NCBI RefSeq assembly: GCF_014201355.1
Contig: NZ_JACHEG010000002.1
Span: 682,001-746,000 of the forward strand
Source: Aliirhizobium wenxiniae
GTDB taxonomy: Bacteria; Pseudomonadota; Alphaproteobacteria; Rhizobiales; Rhizobiaceae
Direction of reading: 5' to 3'
Length of the DNA stretch: 64,000 nucleotides
The notes beneath the pieces were generated by a model. That model saw only the letters and a program-made list of their open reading frames with translations. It had not been told where the DNA came from and did not search any database. A program made the position numbers and the translations under genes. Positions 55,884-64,000 of this stretch are shown here, piece by piece; within the stretch, counting starts at the first letter, position 1; every line of letters begins with the position of its first letter.

Positions 55884-56143
55884 AGGACATGACCGAAACC
55901 ACCGATACGATCGATGTAAGCGGCTATTCCTTCGAAAAGGCAGTCGCCGAACTCGAAAGCATCGTCGCGCGACTGGAGCGCGGCGACGTGGCGCTCGATG
56001 AGTCCATCGCTATCTATGAGCGCGGCGAAGCGCTGAAGAAACATTGCGAGAAGCTGCTCAATGCGGCCGAAAACCGGATCGAAAAGATCCGCCTCGACCG
56101 CGCCGGCAAGGTGCAGGGCGTCGAGGCGCTCGACGGGGAATAA
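55880..56143 (+). CDS. xseB: Exodeoxyribonuclease VII small subunit
   Basis: The 87-residue helical protein has the XseB signature [20 protein letters not shown] followed by [20 protein letters not shown]. It binds XseA to form exonuclease VII, which degrades single-stranded DNA; xseA is not in the window. The start overlaps the HDAC-like stop (ATGA). In rhizobia the xseB gene is usually close to dxs and tlyA; here two extra genes (an ATPase and a pirin) lie between. Confidence 0.95.
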   Translation: MKDMTETTDTIDVSGYSFEKAVAELESIVARLERGDVALDESIAIYERGEALKKHCEKLLNAAENRIEKIRLDRAGKVQGVEALDGE

Positions 56144-56233
56144 GGCTCAGCGCTCAGGCGGGTACGTCGGGAGACGCTCCGCCGTATGACTGCATGCGTG
56201 CCTCCGATACCAGATGCCGCAATACAGGATGCC

Positions 56234-57010
56234 ATGAGCAAGAAACCGAAAATCCGGGCCAAGCCGCCTTACCTGCGCAGCATTTCCATCAAAAGCACAT
56301 GGACGGATTTCGAGTCCTATCCCTATTCCCTGCCGCTTTTGCGGGACGGGGATTTCTCCCTTAGGTTCGACCACCCGATCACGATCATCGTGGGGGAAAA
56401 CGGCATCGGCAAATCTACCCTTCTGGAGGGCATTGCCGTGCTTGCCGGATTCGATGATGCCGGCGGCGGCAGTGGTTATCGCCCCGTCGATCACTCGATG
56501 GCGATCGAAACGCCCGGCGGCATCTTGTCCAAATGCCTAATCGGCGGATGGCTGCCGAAAGTTTCTGCAGGGTGGTTCTTCAAGGCAGAGACGTTCTTCT
56601 CCGTCGCCCGTTATCTCGATCAGGCCGCCAGAGAGAGCAACGAGATGGGGCCGGACTTTCTTTCCTATTCCCATGGCGAAGGGTTCCTGCGTTTCTTCCA
56701 CGAACGCTGCCGGCGACGCGGCATCTTCATCCTCGACGAACCGGAATCGGCACTTTCTCCCAGACGCCAGATCGAGCTGATGAGGATATTGCGTGAGGCG
56801 GAACATGCCGGTGAAGCGCAGTTCATCATCGCCACCCATTCGCCGCTGATCATGGCCTATCCCGGCGCACGGCTTCTGCGCATGACGAAGGACGGGTTGG
56901 CGGAAACAGACTTCCGCGAGACGGACCATTTTGCGCTGATGAAGGAGTTTACCTCCGATCCGGAAACTTTCGTCGCAGAAATGTTTCCGCCATCCGAAGG
57001 CGATGAGTAG
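56234..57010 (+). CDS. Compact AAA-family ATPase (ABC/OLD-like)
   Basis: The start MSKKPKIRAKPPYLRSISIK at 56234 gives 258 residues. Walker A is GENGIGKST (54-62), Walker B FILDEPESALSPRRQIEL with the D-loop, and an H-loop in IATHSPLIMAYPGA. This is the compact predicted ATPase group with an OLD/RecF-like head and only a short insert; no TOPRIM nuclease or coiled coil is visible. The function is unknown. It lies between xseB and pirin, 90 bp after xseB, with no partner gene. Confidence 0.87.
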   Translation: MSKKPKIRAKPPYLRSISIKSTWTDFESYPYSLPLLRDGDFSLRFDHPITIIVGENGIGKSTLLEGIAVLAGFDDAGGGSGYRPVDHSMAIETPGGILSKCLIGGWLPKVSAGWFFKAETFFSVARYLDQAARESNEMGPDFLSYSHGEGFLRFFHERCRRRGIFILDEPESALSPRRQIELMRILREAEHAGEAQFIIATHSPLIMAYPGARLLRMTKDGLAETDFRETDHFALMKEFTSDPETFVAEMFPPSEGDE

Positions 57011-57138
57011 ATGGACCTGTATTCGCAAGATCCACACCCATATTGAGGTTGGCGGAACAGCTGCCCACCCCTGTAACCCCGCGGTTGTCCACCCTGGGGC
57101 GAACGCGCTAGGATGAACCGAAAGACGGAGATTGCTGG

Positions 57139-58062
57139 ATGTCCTTTTTCCCCGGAACAGACCCCGCCCCCGGCGATGCCTTTGCCTGTGATGCGATCGA
57201 GAACCTGATCATCCCGCGGTCTTCCGATATCGGCGGATTTTCGGTGAGGCGCGCGTTGCCCAGCCGGCAGCGGCGGCTGGTCGGGCCGTTCATCTTCTTC
57301 GACCGCATGGGGCCGGCGATCCTCAAGCCCGACGAGGCGCTGGATGTAAAGCCGCATCCGCATATCGGGTTGTCGACCGTCACCTATCTGTTCGACGGCG
57401 AGATCAAGCATCGCGACAGCCTGGGCACCGAACTCGTGATCAAGCCCGGCGACATCAACCTGATGACGGCGGGACGCGGCATCGTGCATTCGGAACGGAC
57501 GCCGGAGAACCTGCGCGGACACCCGCTTTCGATGTCCGGGCTGCAGACCTGGCTGGCGCTTCCGGACAACAGGGAAGAAATAGACCCGGCCTTTGCCCAT
57601 ACCGGCCGGGAGGTGATGCCTGAAATCGAATGGGACGGCGCGCACGGACGCGTGGTGATCGGCGCATTCGAGGGACTTTCCTCGCCGGTTTCGACCTTTA
57701 CCGACACGCTTTATGTCGATCTGCGGCTCGAGCCGGGCAAGAGCTTCCCCTTCGGCGCCGGTCATGAGGAACGCGCGCTTTATATCCTTGCCGGTGAACT
57801 GGAGATCGCGGGCGACCGGTTCGCAGCCGACCAGCTGCTGGTGTTTCGTGCCGGCGACGAGATCACGCTTAAGGCCGGACCGCTCGGCTGTCATGTCATG
57901 CTGTTCGGTGGAGCAGCACTCAACTCGAAACGTTATATCTGGTGGAACTTCGTGTCGTCTTCGAAGGAACGGATCGAAAAAGCCAAGGAAGAGTGGAGAA
58001 CAGGCCGTTTCGACATCGTTCCGGGCGACGAGGAAGAGTTCGTTCCTTTGCCGTCGCCATAG
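57139..58062 (+). CDS. Pirin family protein
   Basis: The 307-residue bicupin shows the pirin N domain: FSVRRALPSRQRRLVGPFIF, DVKPHPHIGLSTVTYLFDGE with the metal histidines, and RGIVHSERTPENLRG. The C-terminal cupin ends RYIWWNFVSSSKERIEKAKE. Bacterial pirins may be quercetinases or redox regulators; no specific role is implied here. It precedes dxs with 129 bp between. Confidence 0.94.
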   Translation: MSFFPGTDPAPGDAFACDAIENLIIPRSSDIGGFSVRRALPSRQRRLVGPFIFFDRMGPAILKPDEALDVKPHPHIGLSTVTYLFDGEIKHRDSLGTELVIKPGDINLMTAGRGIVHSERTPENLRGHPLSMSGLQTWLALPDNREEIDPAFAHTGREVMPEIEWDGAHGRVVIGAFEGLSSPVSTFTDTLYVDLRLEPGKSFPFGAGHEERALYILAGELEIAGDRFAADQLLVFRAGDEITLKAGPLGCHVMLFGGAALNSKRYIWWNFVSSSKERIEKAKEEWRTGRFDIVPGDEEEFVPLPSP

Positions 58063-58191
58063 GCTTTCCGCTTGCCCGCCAGCTAAAATCGATTAGAACC
58101 GGTTGTGCGTAAAACTTGAAAAAAGCCGTTTTCTGCTCATCTTCTGAAACGAAACGCCTTCCAAGAAAACAAGAAGAGAAAGCCAGCTTCC

Positions 58192-60111
58192 GTGACTTCC
58201 CTGCCCGCGACGCCGCTGCTCGACACCGTCAAGCTCCCCGCAGATCTGAAAAAAGTCGATGACCGCGACCTGCCCAGGCTTGCCCGTGAAGTGCGCGACG
58301 AGATGATCGATGCGGTCTCCAAGACGGGTGGTCACCTGGGAGCAGGGCTTGGTGTCGTCGAACTGACGATCGCCATCCACAAGGTTTTCAACACGCCTGA
58401 CGACCGGCTGATCTTCGATGTCGGCCACCAGTGTTATCCGCACAAGATCCTGACGGGCCGCCGCGATCGCATCCGCACGCTGCGCCAGGAAGACGGTCTT
58501 TCCGGCTTTACCCGCCGGGCGGAAAGCGAATACGACCCCTTCGGTGCCGCACATTCGTCCACCTCGATTTCGGCCGGTCTCGGCATGGCCGTCGGCGCGG
58601 AGCTTGCCGGCAAGAAGCGCAACGTCATCTCGGTTATCGGCGACGGCTCGATGTCGGCCGGCATGGCGTTCGAAGCGCTCAACAATGCCGGTGCGCTGGA
58701 CGCACGGCTGATCGTCATCCTCAACGACAACGACATGTCGATTGCCCCGCCGACCGGTGCGATGAGCGCCTATCTGGCGCGTCTGGCATCGGGCCGCGCC
58801 TATATGGGCGTGCGCGAAATGGGCAAGAAGCTGACCGGCTATCTCGGTGCCTCCATCGACCGCGCCATCACTCGCGCCGTCGAACATGCCCGCGGTTACG
58901 TGACCGGCGGCACGATGTTCGAGGAACTCGGCTTCTACCATATCGGCCCGATCGACGGTCATTCCTTCGACCACCTTCTGCCGGTCTTGCGCAATGTGCG
59001 CGACAATGCTCATGGCCCGGTGCTGATCCATGTCGTCACCCAGAAGGGCAAGGGTTATCCGCCGGCGGAAGCAGCCGCCGACAAGTATCACGGCGTCAAC
59101 AAGTTCGATGTCATCACCGGTGCGCAGGCGAAAGCCAAGCCGAACGCCCCTTCCTATACGAGCGTCTTCGGTGACGCCCTGGTGCAGGAAGCCGGTTTCG
59201 ACGACAAGATCGTCGGCATCACGGCCGCCATGCCGGATGGCACCGGTCTCGGCAAGATGCTGAAAGCCTATCCGTCGCGCACCTTCGATGTCGGCATTGC
59301 CGAGCAGCATGCGGTGACGTTTGCGGCAGGTCTTGCGACCGAGGGCTTCAAACCTTTCTGCGCCATCTACTCCACCTTCCTGCAGCGCGGTTACGACCAG
59401 GTCGTGCATGACGTGGCGATCCAGGGACTTCCCGTGCGTTTCCCCATCGACCGCGCCGGTTTCGTTGGTGCCGATGGGCCGACCCATGCGGGTTCGTTCG
59501 ACACGACATTCCTTGCCACGCTGCCGAACATGGTGGTGATGGCTGCCGCCGACGAGGCGGAACTGAAGCATATGGTGCGCACCGCCGTTGCCTATGACGA
59601 CGGCCCGATTTCGTTCCGTTATCCGCGCGGCGAAGGCGTCGGCGTCGAACTGCCGGAGCGCGGCGAAATCCTTGAGATCGGCAAGGGCCGTATCGTCAAG
59701 GAAGGCTCCAAGGTGGCGCTTCTCTCCTTCGGCACGCGGTTGAGGGACTGTCTGCTTGCGGCGGAAGATCTCGAAGCCGCCGGTCTTTCGACGACGGTTG
59801 CCGATGCGCGTTTCGCCAAGCCGCTCGATCATGACCTGATCCGCCAGCTTGCCCGCCACCACGAGGTGCTGATCACCATCGAGGAAGGCGCTGTCGGCGG
59901 TTTCGGCAGCCATGTTCTGCAGTTCATGAGCTCCGAGGGCTTGCTCGATCATGGCCTGAAGGTCCGCTCGATGGTCCTGCCGGATATCTGGATGGAACAG
60001 GCAAGCCCGGACGTGATGTATGCCAAGGCCGGTCTCGACCGCGCCGGCATCGTCAGGACGGTCTTCGGCGCGCTCGGCAAGACCGTGATCGACGTGGGTG
60101 CGGCGGGCTAA
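58192..60111 (+). CDS. dxs: 1-deoxy-D-xylulose-5-phosphate synthase
   Basis: Dxs condenses pyruvate and glyceraldehyde 3-phosphate with thiamine diphosphate, starting the MEP isoprenoid pathway that IspH (also in this window) ends. The 639-residue length is standard, from a GTG. Marks are [17 protein letters not shown], the TPP motif [18 protein letters not shown], the catalytic glutamate in [16 protein letters not shown] and the [15 protein letters not shown] block. It converges on yceI. Confidence 0.98.
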   Translation: MTSLPATPLLDTVKLPADLKKVDDRDLPRLAREVRDEMIDAVSKTGGHLGAGLGVVELTIAIHKVFNTPDDRLIFDVGHQCYPHKILTGRRDRIRTLRQEDGLSGFTRRAESEYDPFGAAHSSTSISAGLGMAVGAELAGKKRNVISVIGDGSMSAGMAFEALNNAGALDARLIVILNDNDMSIAPPTGAMSAYLARLASGRAYMGVREMGKKLTGYLGASIDRAITRAVEHARGYVTGGTMFEELGFYHIGPIDGHSFDHLLPVLRNVRDNAHGPVLIHVVTQKGKGYPPAEAAADKYHGVNKFDVITGAQAKAKPNAPSYTSVFGDALVQEAGFDDKIVGITAAMPDGTGLGKMLKAYPSRTFDVGIAEQHAVTFAAGLATEGFKPFCAIYSTFLQRGYDQVVHDVAIQGLPVRFPIDRAGFVGADGPTHAGSFDTTFLATLPNMVVMAAADEAELKHMVRTAVAYDDGPISFRYPRGEGVGVELPERGEILEIGKGRIVKEGSKVALLSFGTRLRDCLLAAEDLEAAGLSTTVADARFAKPLDHDLIRQLARHHEVLITIEEGAVGGFGSHVLQFMSSEGLLDHGLKVRSMVLPDIWMEQASPDVMYAKAGLDRAGIVRTVFGALGKTVIDVGAAG

Positions 60112-60119
60112 GCGACGCC

Positions 60120-60707
60120 TCAGTTTCGCTGACCTTCAACCACCATGTCGAATTGCACGAGATTGGAATAGATAGGTGTGCCGACATCCATGGCGTAATG
60201 CGACCGGAGTATTTGGCCGCGGACCGTGAAGCCAATCGTCCTGCCGTTCCACGACGTCAACCTGACATCGAAACTTTCCGGAGCGCTATGTCCCTTGGCA
60301 GTCAGCGTGCCAGTGACATGCGCCCTATCCGGGCCGGTCTGTTCGATACGGTTGGAGCGAAAGGTAATCTTCTCGTAGTTGTCGCTATCGAACACGGCAC
60401 TTGAGCGCAGAAATGCATCGACGCGTGTCTGGCCGGTGCTGACGCTTTGCGGTTTCAGTTCGAAATTCACCATGGAATGGTCGAGGTCGCCGGCCTTGAG
60501 GTTGAAGTTGCCGGAGAAGCTTCCAAAACTCCCTTTGATGCCGCCGCCGCCAACCTGATCAACATGGAACCGAATATCGGAGGCGTTGGTGATGGTGTAA
60601 CGCCCCGCCGCGTCCGTCAGGCTTGGTATACCCGTCGCGGCCTGAACGGACTGGGAATATGGCGAACAGATAATGATTGCGACTAGGATTGCTGTTCCTC
60701 TGATCAT
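60120..60707 (-). CDS. YceI-family periplasmic protein
   Basis: The 195-residue protein has a signal peptide (ILVAIIICSPYSQSVQA) and the YceI lipocalin-like domain, which binds polyisoprenoids: YTITNASDIRFHVDQVGGGG, GSFSGNFNL and TLTAKGHSAPESFDVRL. It is encoded just after a cytochrome b561 gene on the same strand; the YceI/b561 pairing is widespread and may serve quinone- or isoprenoid-linked redox work. Confidence 0.92.
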   Translation of the reverse strand: MIRGTAILVAIIICSPYSQSVQAATGIPSLTDAAGRYTITNASDIRFHVDQVGGGGIKGSFGSFSGNFNLKAGDLDHSMVNFELKPQSVSTGQTRVDAFLRSSAVFDSDNYEKITFRSNRIEQTGPDRAHVTGTLTAKGHSAPESFDVRLTSWNGRTIGFTVRGQILRSHYAMDVGTPIYSNLVQFDMVVEGQRN

Positions 60708-60737
60708 GACGCGTCACCTCCCTGACGAATCCCTGTC

Positions 60738-61340
60738 TCATCGATAGCGGCGAATGCCGAGCATGCGGATCAGAACGGCATCACGCCTTGCATAATGGTG
60801 GTAGAGTGCCGCGCCGGCATGCAGCGCCACCAGTGCCAGGACAAAATAGGCGAGTACTGCATGTGCCGTCGTCCACCATGCTTCCGCGGCATCGGATTTT
60901 TCGACCGGCAAATGCGGGATGACGAAGAGATCAAAGGCAAATGTCGGGATTTCCAGCGTCGAGACCGAGGCGATCATCCAGCCCGCAAACGGCACGATCA
61001 CGGCCAGCAGCAGCAACAGATGATGCATTGCTCTCGCCGCCAGATGTTCCGCCACGCTCATGCCCCCGACAGGCTTTGCCCGAACGTAGAAAAACGAATG
61101 GGCCAAGCGTATCAGCGACAGGAGCAAGACCAGCATGCCGAACGACTTGTGCCACTGGAAAAGCGAAAACTGCAGGGCCGGGTCGATGGAGCTGCGCGTC
61201 ATGATGAAGCCCAGCACGATCAATCCGAGGATAAGCAGGGCGATCAGCCAATGCAGCGTGATCGTCAGAAAGTTGTATCGTTCGAAAGCATCCGCATAAC
61301 GACGCATCGCTGGCATTCCGGCTGCCTGATCGAAAAACAT
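60738..61340 (-). CDS. Cytochrome b561 family membrane protein
   Basis: The 200-residue protein has four helices with histidines in heme-ligating places: LTITLHWLIALLILGLIVLG, LFQWHKSFGMLVLLLSLIRL, and the C-terminal HAVLAYFVLALVALHAGAAL followed by YHHYARRD. It is a diheme cytochrome b of the YodB/b561 type, probably oxidising quinol. Internal ATGs at about residues 9 and 12 are alternative starts. Downstream, yceI follows after 30 bp. Confidence 0.9.
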   Translation of the reverse strand: MFFDQAAGMPAMRRYADAFERYNFLTITLHWLIALLILGLIVLGFIMTRSSIDPALQFSLFQWHKSFGMLVLLLSLIRLAHSFFYVRAKPVGGMSVAEHLAARAMHHLLLLLAVIVPFAGWMIASVSTLEIPTFAFDLFVIPHLPVEKSDAAEAWWTTAHAVLAYFVLALVALHAGAALYHHYARRDAVLIRMLGIRRYR

Positions 61341-61482
61341 TGCACCCGCATGAAACCTGCTTCAACTCAAAAAGCGTCACGGGCTTTCAACATATGCTGA
61401 ATGGCGGCCCCGGAGCGCTTTCGCCATTCCTTCACACGCGAAACTCTCAGCCTGTCGCAAATCCAATCGGGATCTCGCCCGG

Positions 61483-62592
61483 TCAAGCCGGATTGATGCT
61501 CCCGATCCCAAGACTACCCGATGAAACGTGCCGCTTGCGCCGCCTTTCGAGTTGCCAGCCGAGGACCAACTGGATTGCGCAGCCGGCAACAAGGATCGCC
61601 ATCTGAGCGACGATGGATGCCCGCGCATTGAGATCCATGTAGACGCTTGCGACGGCAGAGAGGAAAATCCCGACCGAAAAGACGGGCAGGCTGTGGCGGC
61701 CGATCATGGCGACGGGCTTCAGCAAAGGCCAGTCCGCCGCTCTTTTCACCAAGTCGATATTCCAGGCCAGATAGAGAATGGCGAGCGCATCGACGACACG
61801 CAGCGGGCCGGCATTCGTCTTGGAAACCAGCTCCTTGTAGAAACCCGGAAATGGCGGCGTGACCCATTCCCGGAAGACGGCGAGATTGACCGGGATGGCG
61901 ATAACGGCGAAGGCGGCAGCAAGTGCGAAAACAACCCGGTTATAGGGCATAGGATCAAGACCGTTCTTGATGCGTATGCCAAGCATAATCCCGATGGTGA
62001 ACACTACCTGCCACGACAGAGGATCGAAGAACCAATGGCCCGTATCGAGCGCGTGGTTCACGAGGTTGACATGGCCCAGACCGGCAATCAGCCAGAGCAT
62101 TGCCGAGATCACAAAAAGAACGCCCGGGCGACGATCGTGGAGCAGAAAGATGAAGGGTGCCCAGAGCATAAGCGCGACATACATGGGCAGTATGTCGAGA
62201 TTGCCCGGCATATAGGTGAGCAGCATGGCCTGCATGCCGCGAATGCCCGGTTCGGCAAGGAAACCTGCCATGTCTCTGGCGGCCTCGGTGGGCGGCAGAA
62301 TGATCGCGAGCCAAGCGGCAAGTGCTCCCATGACGAGAAACAGCAGCAAGTGCGCGAGATAGATACGCCATGCACGGTCCCAGGGCCGTTTCAGGGAGAG
62401 ATCACCATTCGGTCGATAATAGGCAAGCGCCGAGGACATACCCGCGAGAAGCACGAAGAGCTCGGATGCATCGGCAAAGCCACGCGAGTGCTGGAAGGTG
62501 GCAGAGAAGGTGAATTCGGCGTGGCCGATAAAGATCAGCAGCAGCGTAATGCCGCGTAACAGATCGATCCTGACTTCGCGTTGAATTCCCAT
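61483..62592 (-). CDS. OpgC-like membrane acyltransferase
   Basis: The start at 62592 (MGIQREVRIDLLRGITLLLI) follows an RBS (ggagac) and gives 369 residues with about ten membrane helices. Family marks are the Arg-Asp/Asp-His type segment RIDLLRGITLLLIFIGH and YLAHLLLFLVMGA. OpgC adds succinyl groups to periplasmic glucans in proteobacteria. The match here is at the level of the OpgC/acyltransferase-3-like domain; no opgGH or ndvB lies nearby to support the substrate. Confidence 0.85.
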   Translation of the reverse strand: MGIQREVRIDLLRGITLLLIFIGHAEFTFSATFQHSRGFADASELFVLLAGMSSALAYYRPNGDLSLKRPWDRAWRIYLAHLLLFLVMGALAAWLAIILPPTEAARDMAGFLAEPGIRGMQAMLLTYMPGNLDILPMYVALMLWAPFIFLLHDRRPGVLFVISAMLWLIAGLGHVNLVNHALDTGHWFFDPLSWQVVFTIGIMLGIRIKNGLDPMPYNRVVFALAAAFAVIAIPVNLAVFREWVTPPFPGFYKELVSKTNAGPLRVVDALAILYLAWNIDLVKRAADWPLLKPVAMIGRHSLPVFSVGIFLSAVASVYMDLNARASIVAQMAILVAGCAIQLVLGWQLERRRKRHVSSGSLGIGSINPA

Positions 62593-62847
62593 GCGTGTCT
62601 CCACGACAAATTCGTCATGAATGCCGTGCAGCCGTTCTTATCGAAAAATCGCTACCCGCCGCTTTATGCGCTTCCTATTATTTTAGCGATTTTCAACTTC
62701 TGCCCGATTTCGGGAATTCCCGCCGGTTTCAACGGAAAGTCGCCATTGCTTGTCTGTTTGGCGTTTACGCAATTCCAGACGCAAGACCGGTTGCCACTTT
62801 TGCTGGAATTGCTTGCCTTGCGCCAAGGAAACCGCCAAGAGAGCCGC
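62593..62847. promoter_or_regulatory. Divergent intergenic region before tlyA
   Basis: These 255 bp separate the OpgC-like start and tlyA. They hold copy 2 of the dispersed repeat (62767-62813). The open frame continuing upstream of tlyA is not homologous to TlyA. No other gene is visible. Confidence 0.4.
62767..62813. repeat. Dispersed rhizobial intergenic repeat, copy 2 (47 bp)
   Basis: It begins acgcaattccagacgcaaga and ends gccacttttgctggaattgct, with gcaattcca/tggaattgc inverted ends. It is the full version of the element at 30098-30142 and lies 35 bp upstream of tlyA. Such small palindromic repeats occur many times in rhizobial and agrobacterial genomes. Confidence 0.75.
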
Positions 62848-63603
62848 ATGACCCAACATTCATCATCCGTCCGCCTCGACCAGCTGCTGGTCACGCTCAA
62901 TCTTTTCGACAGCCGCTCGCGGGCACGCGATGCGATTGCGCGCGGCACCGTGAAGGTGGATGGCAAGGTGGTGACGAAGCCGGCGCAGTCCGTTTCGGCG
63001 GAAGCCGAGATCGTCGTCGATGATCCGGCAAGCACCTATGTGTCGCGCGCGGCGCTGAAACTGATTGCAGCACTCGACCATTTCGGTCTCGACCCGGAAG
63101 GCCTGACCTGTCTCGATGTCGGGGCCTCGACGGGCGGCTTTACCCAGGTTCTCCTGGAGCGCGGTGCGGCGCATGTCATCGCCGTGGATGTCGGCCATGA
63201 CCAGATGCATGAGCGGCTGCGCGATGACGAACGCGTCACCAATATCGAGGGCCTCAATGCCCGCGAGATGACGGTGGACGATATCGACGACGAGCCGGTC
63301 GATTTCATCGTCTCGGATGTCTCGTTCATTTCGCTGAAGCTGGCTTTGCCTCCGGCACTGGAAATGGCGGAACCGGGCAGCCATTGCGTGCTGCTGGTGA
63401 AGCCGCAATTCGAGGCGGGCCGCGAGAATGTCGGCAAGGGCGGCATGCTGAAACAGCCGGAGACCGCGCCGGATGTGGCGGCGGAGCTTGAACGCTGGCT
63501 TGTCGAAGAGATGGCGTGGGAAAGTCTCGGGATGATCCCCTCGCCGATTGCCGGCGGCGATGGCAATATCGAATTCCTGCTTGGCGGAAGGAAGCCATCA
63601 TGA
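62848..63603 (+). CDS. tlyA: TlyA-family rRNA methyltransferase
   Basis: The ATG at 62848 (MTQHSSSVRLDQLLVTLNLF) gives 251 residues, the usual TlyA length. An S4 RNA-binding domain (1-65) with SRARDAIARGTVKVDGKVV is followed by an FtsJ-like methyltransferase with the SAM loop CLDVGASTGGFTQVLLERGA and DFIVSDVSFISLKLALP. TlyA proteins 2'-O-methylate rRNA; some are named hemolysin. Its stop overlaps the next start by 4 bp. Confidence 0.95.
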   Translation: MTQHSSSVRLDQLLVTLNLFDSRSRARDAIARGTVKVDGKVVTKPAQSVSAEAEIVVDDPASTYVSRAALKLIAALDHFGLDPEGLTCLDVGASTGGFTQVLLERGAAHVIAVDVGHDQMHERLRDDERVTNIEGLNAREMTVDDIDDEPVDFIVSDVSFISLKLALPPALEMAEPGSHCVLLVKPQFEAGRENVGKGGMLKQPETAPDVAAELERWLVEEMAWESLGMIPSPIAGGDGNIEFLLGGRKPS

Positions 63604-64000
63604 GCACGGTTACCGTCACGATCGAGCGGCTGGGCGCACAGGGACATGGCGTCGCCGAAAGCGAGTTCGGGCCGGTCTATGTGCCTTACGCGTTGCCCGG
63701 CGAAACGCTGGCGATCGCCCGCAATGGCGATTACGGCACTGTCATGTCGACCTCCAACCCGTCGCCCGACCGGATCGAGCCAATCTGTCGGCATTTCAAT
63801 CCCGACCGGGACAATTGCGGCGGCTGTTCGCTGCAGCATCTGGCGGCACCGGCCTATAACGCTTTCAAGCGTGAACTGGTCATCGATGCGCTGAAGGCGC
63901 GCGGGCTGACACCGGACGTCGGCGAGACCATTGCCTGTCATCCCGGCGAACGACGCCGCGCCGTATTTTCCGTGCGCCGCACCGAGAAGGAACTGCTGCT
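63600..64000 (+). CDS. Class I SAM-dependent RNA methyltransferase (RumA/RlmD-like), 3' end outside window
   Basis: The gene begins in a 4-bp overlap with tlyA (ATGA) and runs past the window end; about 133 residues are seen. It has a TRAM-like start (TVTIERLGAQGHGVAESEFG) and the [4Fe-4S] cysteines of the RumA group in ICRHFNPDRDNCGGCSLQHL. Members make 5-methyluridine in 23S rRNA. The methyltransferase domain lies outside the window. Confidence 0.9.
   Translation, partial: MSTVTVTIERLGAQGHGVAESEFGPVYVPYALPGETLAIARNGDYGTVMSTSNPSPDRIEPICRHFNPDRDNCGGCSLQHLAAPAYNAFKRELVIDALKARGLTPDVGETIACHPGERRRAVFSVRRTEKELL

Noticed and set aside
58093..59952. Open frame of 619 codons on the minus strand opposite dxs
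   Set aside because: dxs is unmistakable on the plus strand. The antisense product is low-quality and without domains.
62581..62847. In-frame N-terminal extension of TlyA by 89 codons
   Set aside because: It contains the dispersed repeat and is not TlyA-like. The ATG at 62848 directly precedes the S4 domain.

Overview
The window is about 64 kb of G+C-rich, densely coded bacterial chromosome. Gene content and order point to the Rhizobiaceae (Rhizobium, Agrobacterium or Neorhizobium type). Markers are the ctaC-D-B-F-G-E cytochrome aa3 cluster followed by surf1, ispH, thrB and rnhA; a pdxH / lipoprotein / J-protein / fabI / aroC / ribBA run; bioMNY; an IalB protein; and two kinds of short intergenic repeat known from rhizobia. 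I saw no rRNA, tRNA, CRISPR array, insertion sequence or prophage. Most of the window is core chromosome. Accessory pieces are the repeat-bearing autotransporter, an orphan gene pair near 27-28 kb, a BrnT/BrnA toxin-antitoxin module and possibly a lone AAA ATPase.

Layout. 0-4 kb: end of a HAD phosphatase gene, a large autotransporter with four 69-residue repeats, and a small lipoprotein. 4-10.4 kb: a tightly packed thrC / M16 peptidase / GNAT / PAS-GGDEF-EAL run. 10.4-14.6 kb: zinc metallopeptidase, CsbD, AlgH/YqgE, a DsbD/ScsB-like periplasmic protein, a peroxiredoxin and a Dabb protein. 14.7-24 kb, all on the minus strand: cytochrome oxidase genes, then an L,D-transpeptidase/SURF1 pair behind a strong terminator, then ispH and thrB-rnhA. 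24.4-30.8 kb: IalB, TldD, GNAT, orphan pair, TauE exporter, polysaccharide deacetylase, PdxH. 30.8-41 kb: lipoprotein, DnaJ-like protein, FabI, histidine phosphatase, DUF1344, a frameshifted sensor GGDEF-EAL gene, AroC, RibBA and BrnTA. 41-52.4 kb: a Gfo/Idh oxidoreductase diverging from the GlgE-pathway operon (glgE, treS-pep2 fusion, glgB), then a YcaQ-like protein. 52.5-54.4 kb: biotin ECF transporter. 54.4-64 kb: thioesterase, HDAC-like deacetylase, XseB, ATPase, pirin, Dxs, YceI/cytochrome b561, OpgC-like acyltransferase, TlyA and the start of an RNA methyltransferase.

How the genes work together. The cta genes encode subunits I-III, heme O synthase and the copper chaperone of the terminal oxidase, with SURF1 assisting from a separate transcript. 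The glgE operon should turn trehalose into maltose (TreS), maltose 1-phosphate (Pep2), linear glucan (GlgE) and branched glucan (GlgB). Two c-di-GMP proteins are present: one has a degenerate GGDEF site (probably a phosphodiesterase), the other has intact GGDEF and EAL motifs but is interrupted at a run of eight C.

The observations most worth a second look are that poly-C frameshift, the apparently dead GH13 module fused in front of GlgE, the perfect palindrome before brnTA, the autotransporter repeats and the unrecognised 27.1-28.1 kb gene pair. I did not find a clearly new multi-gene system.
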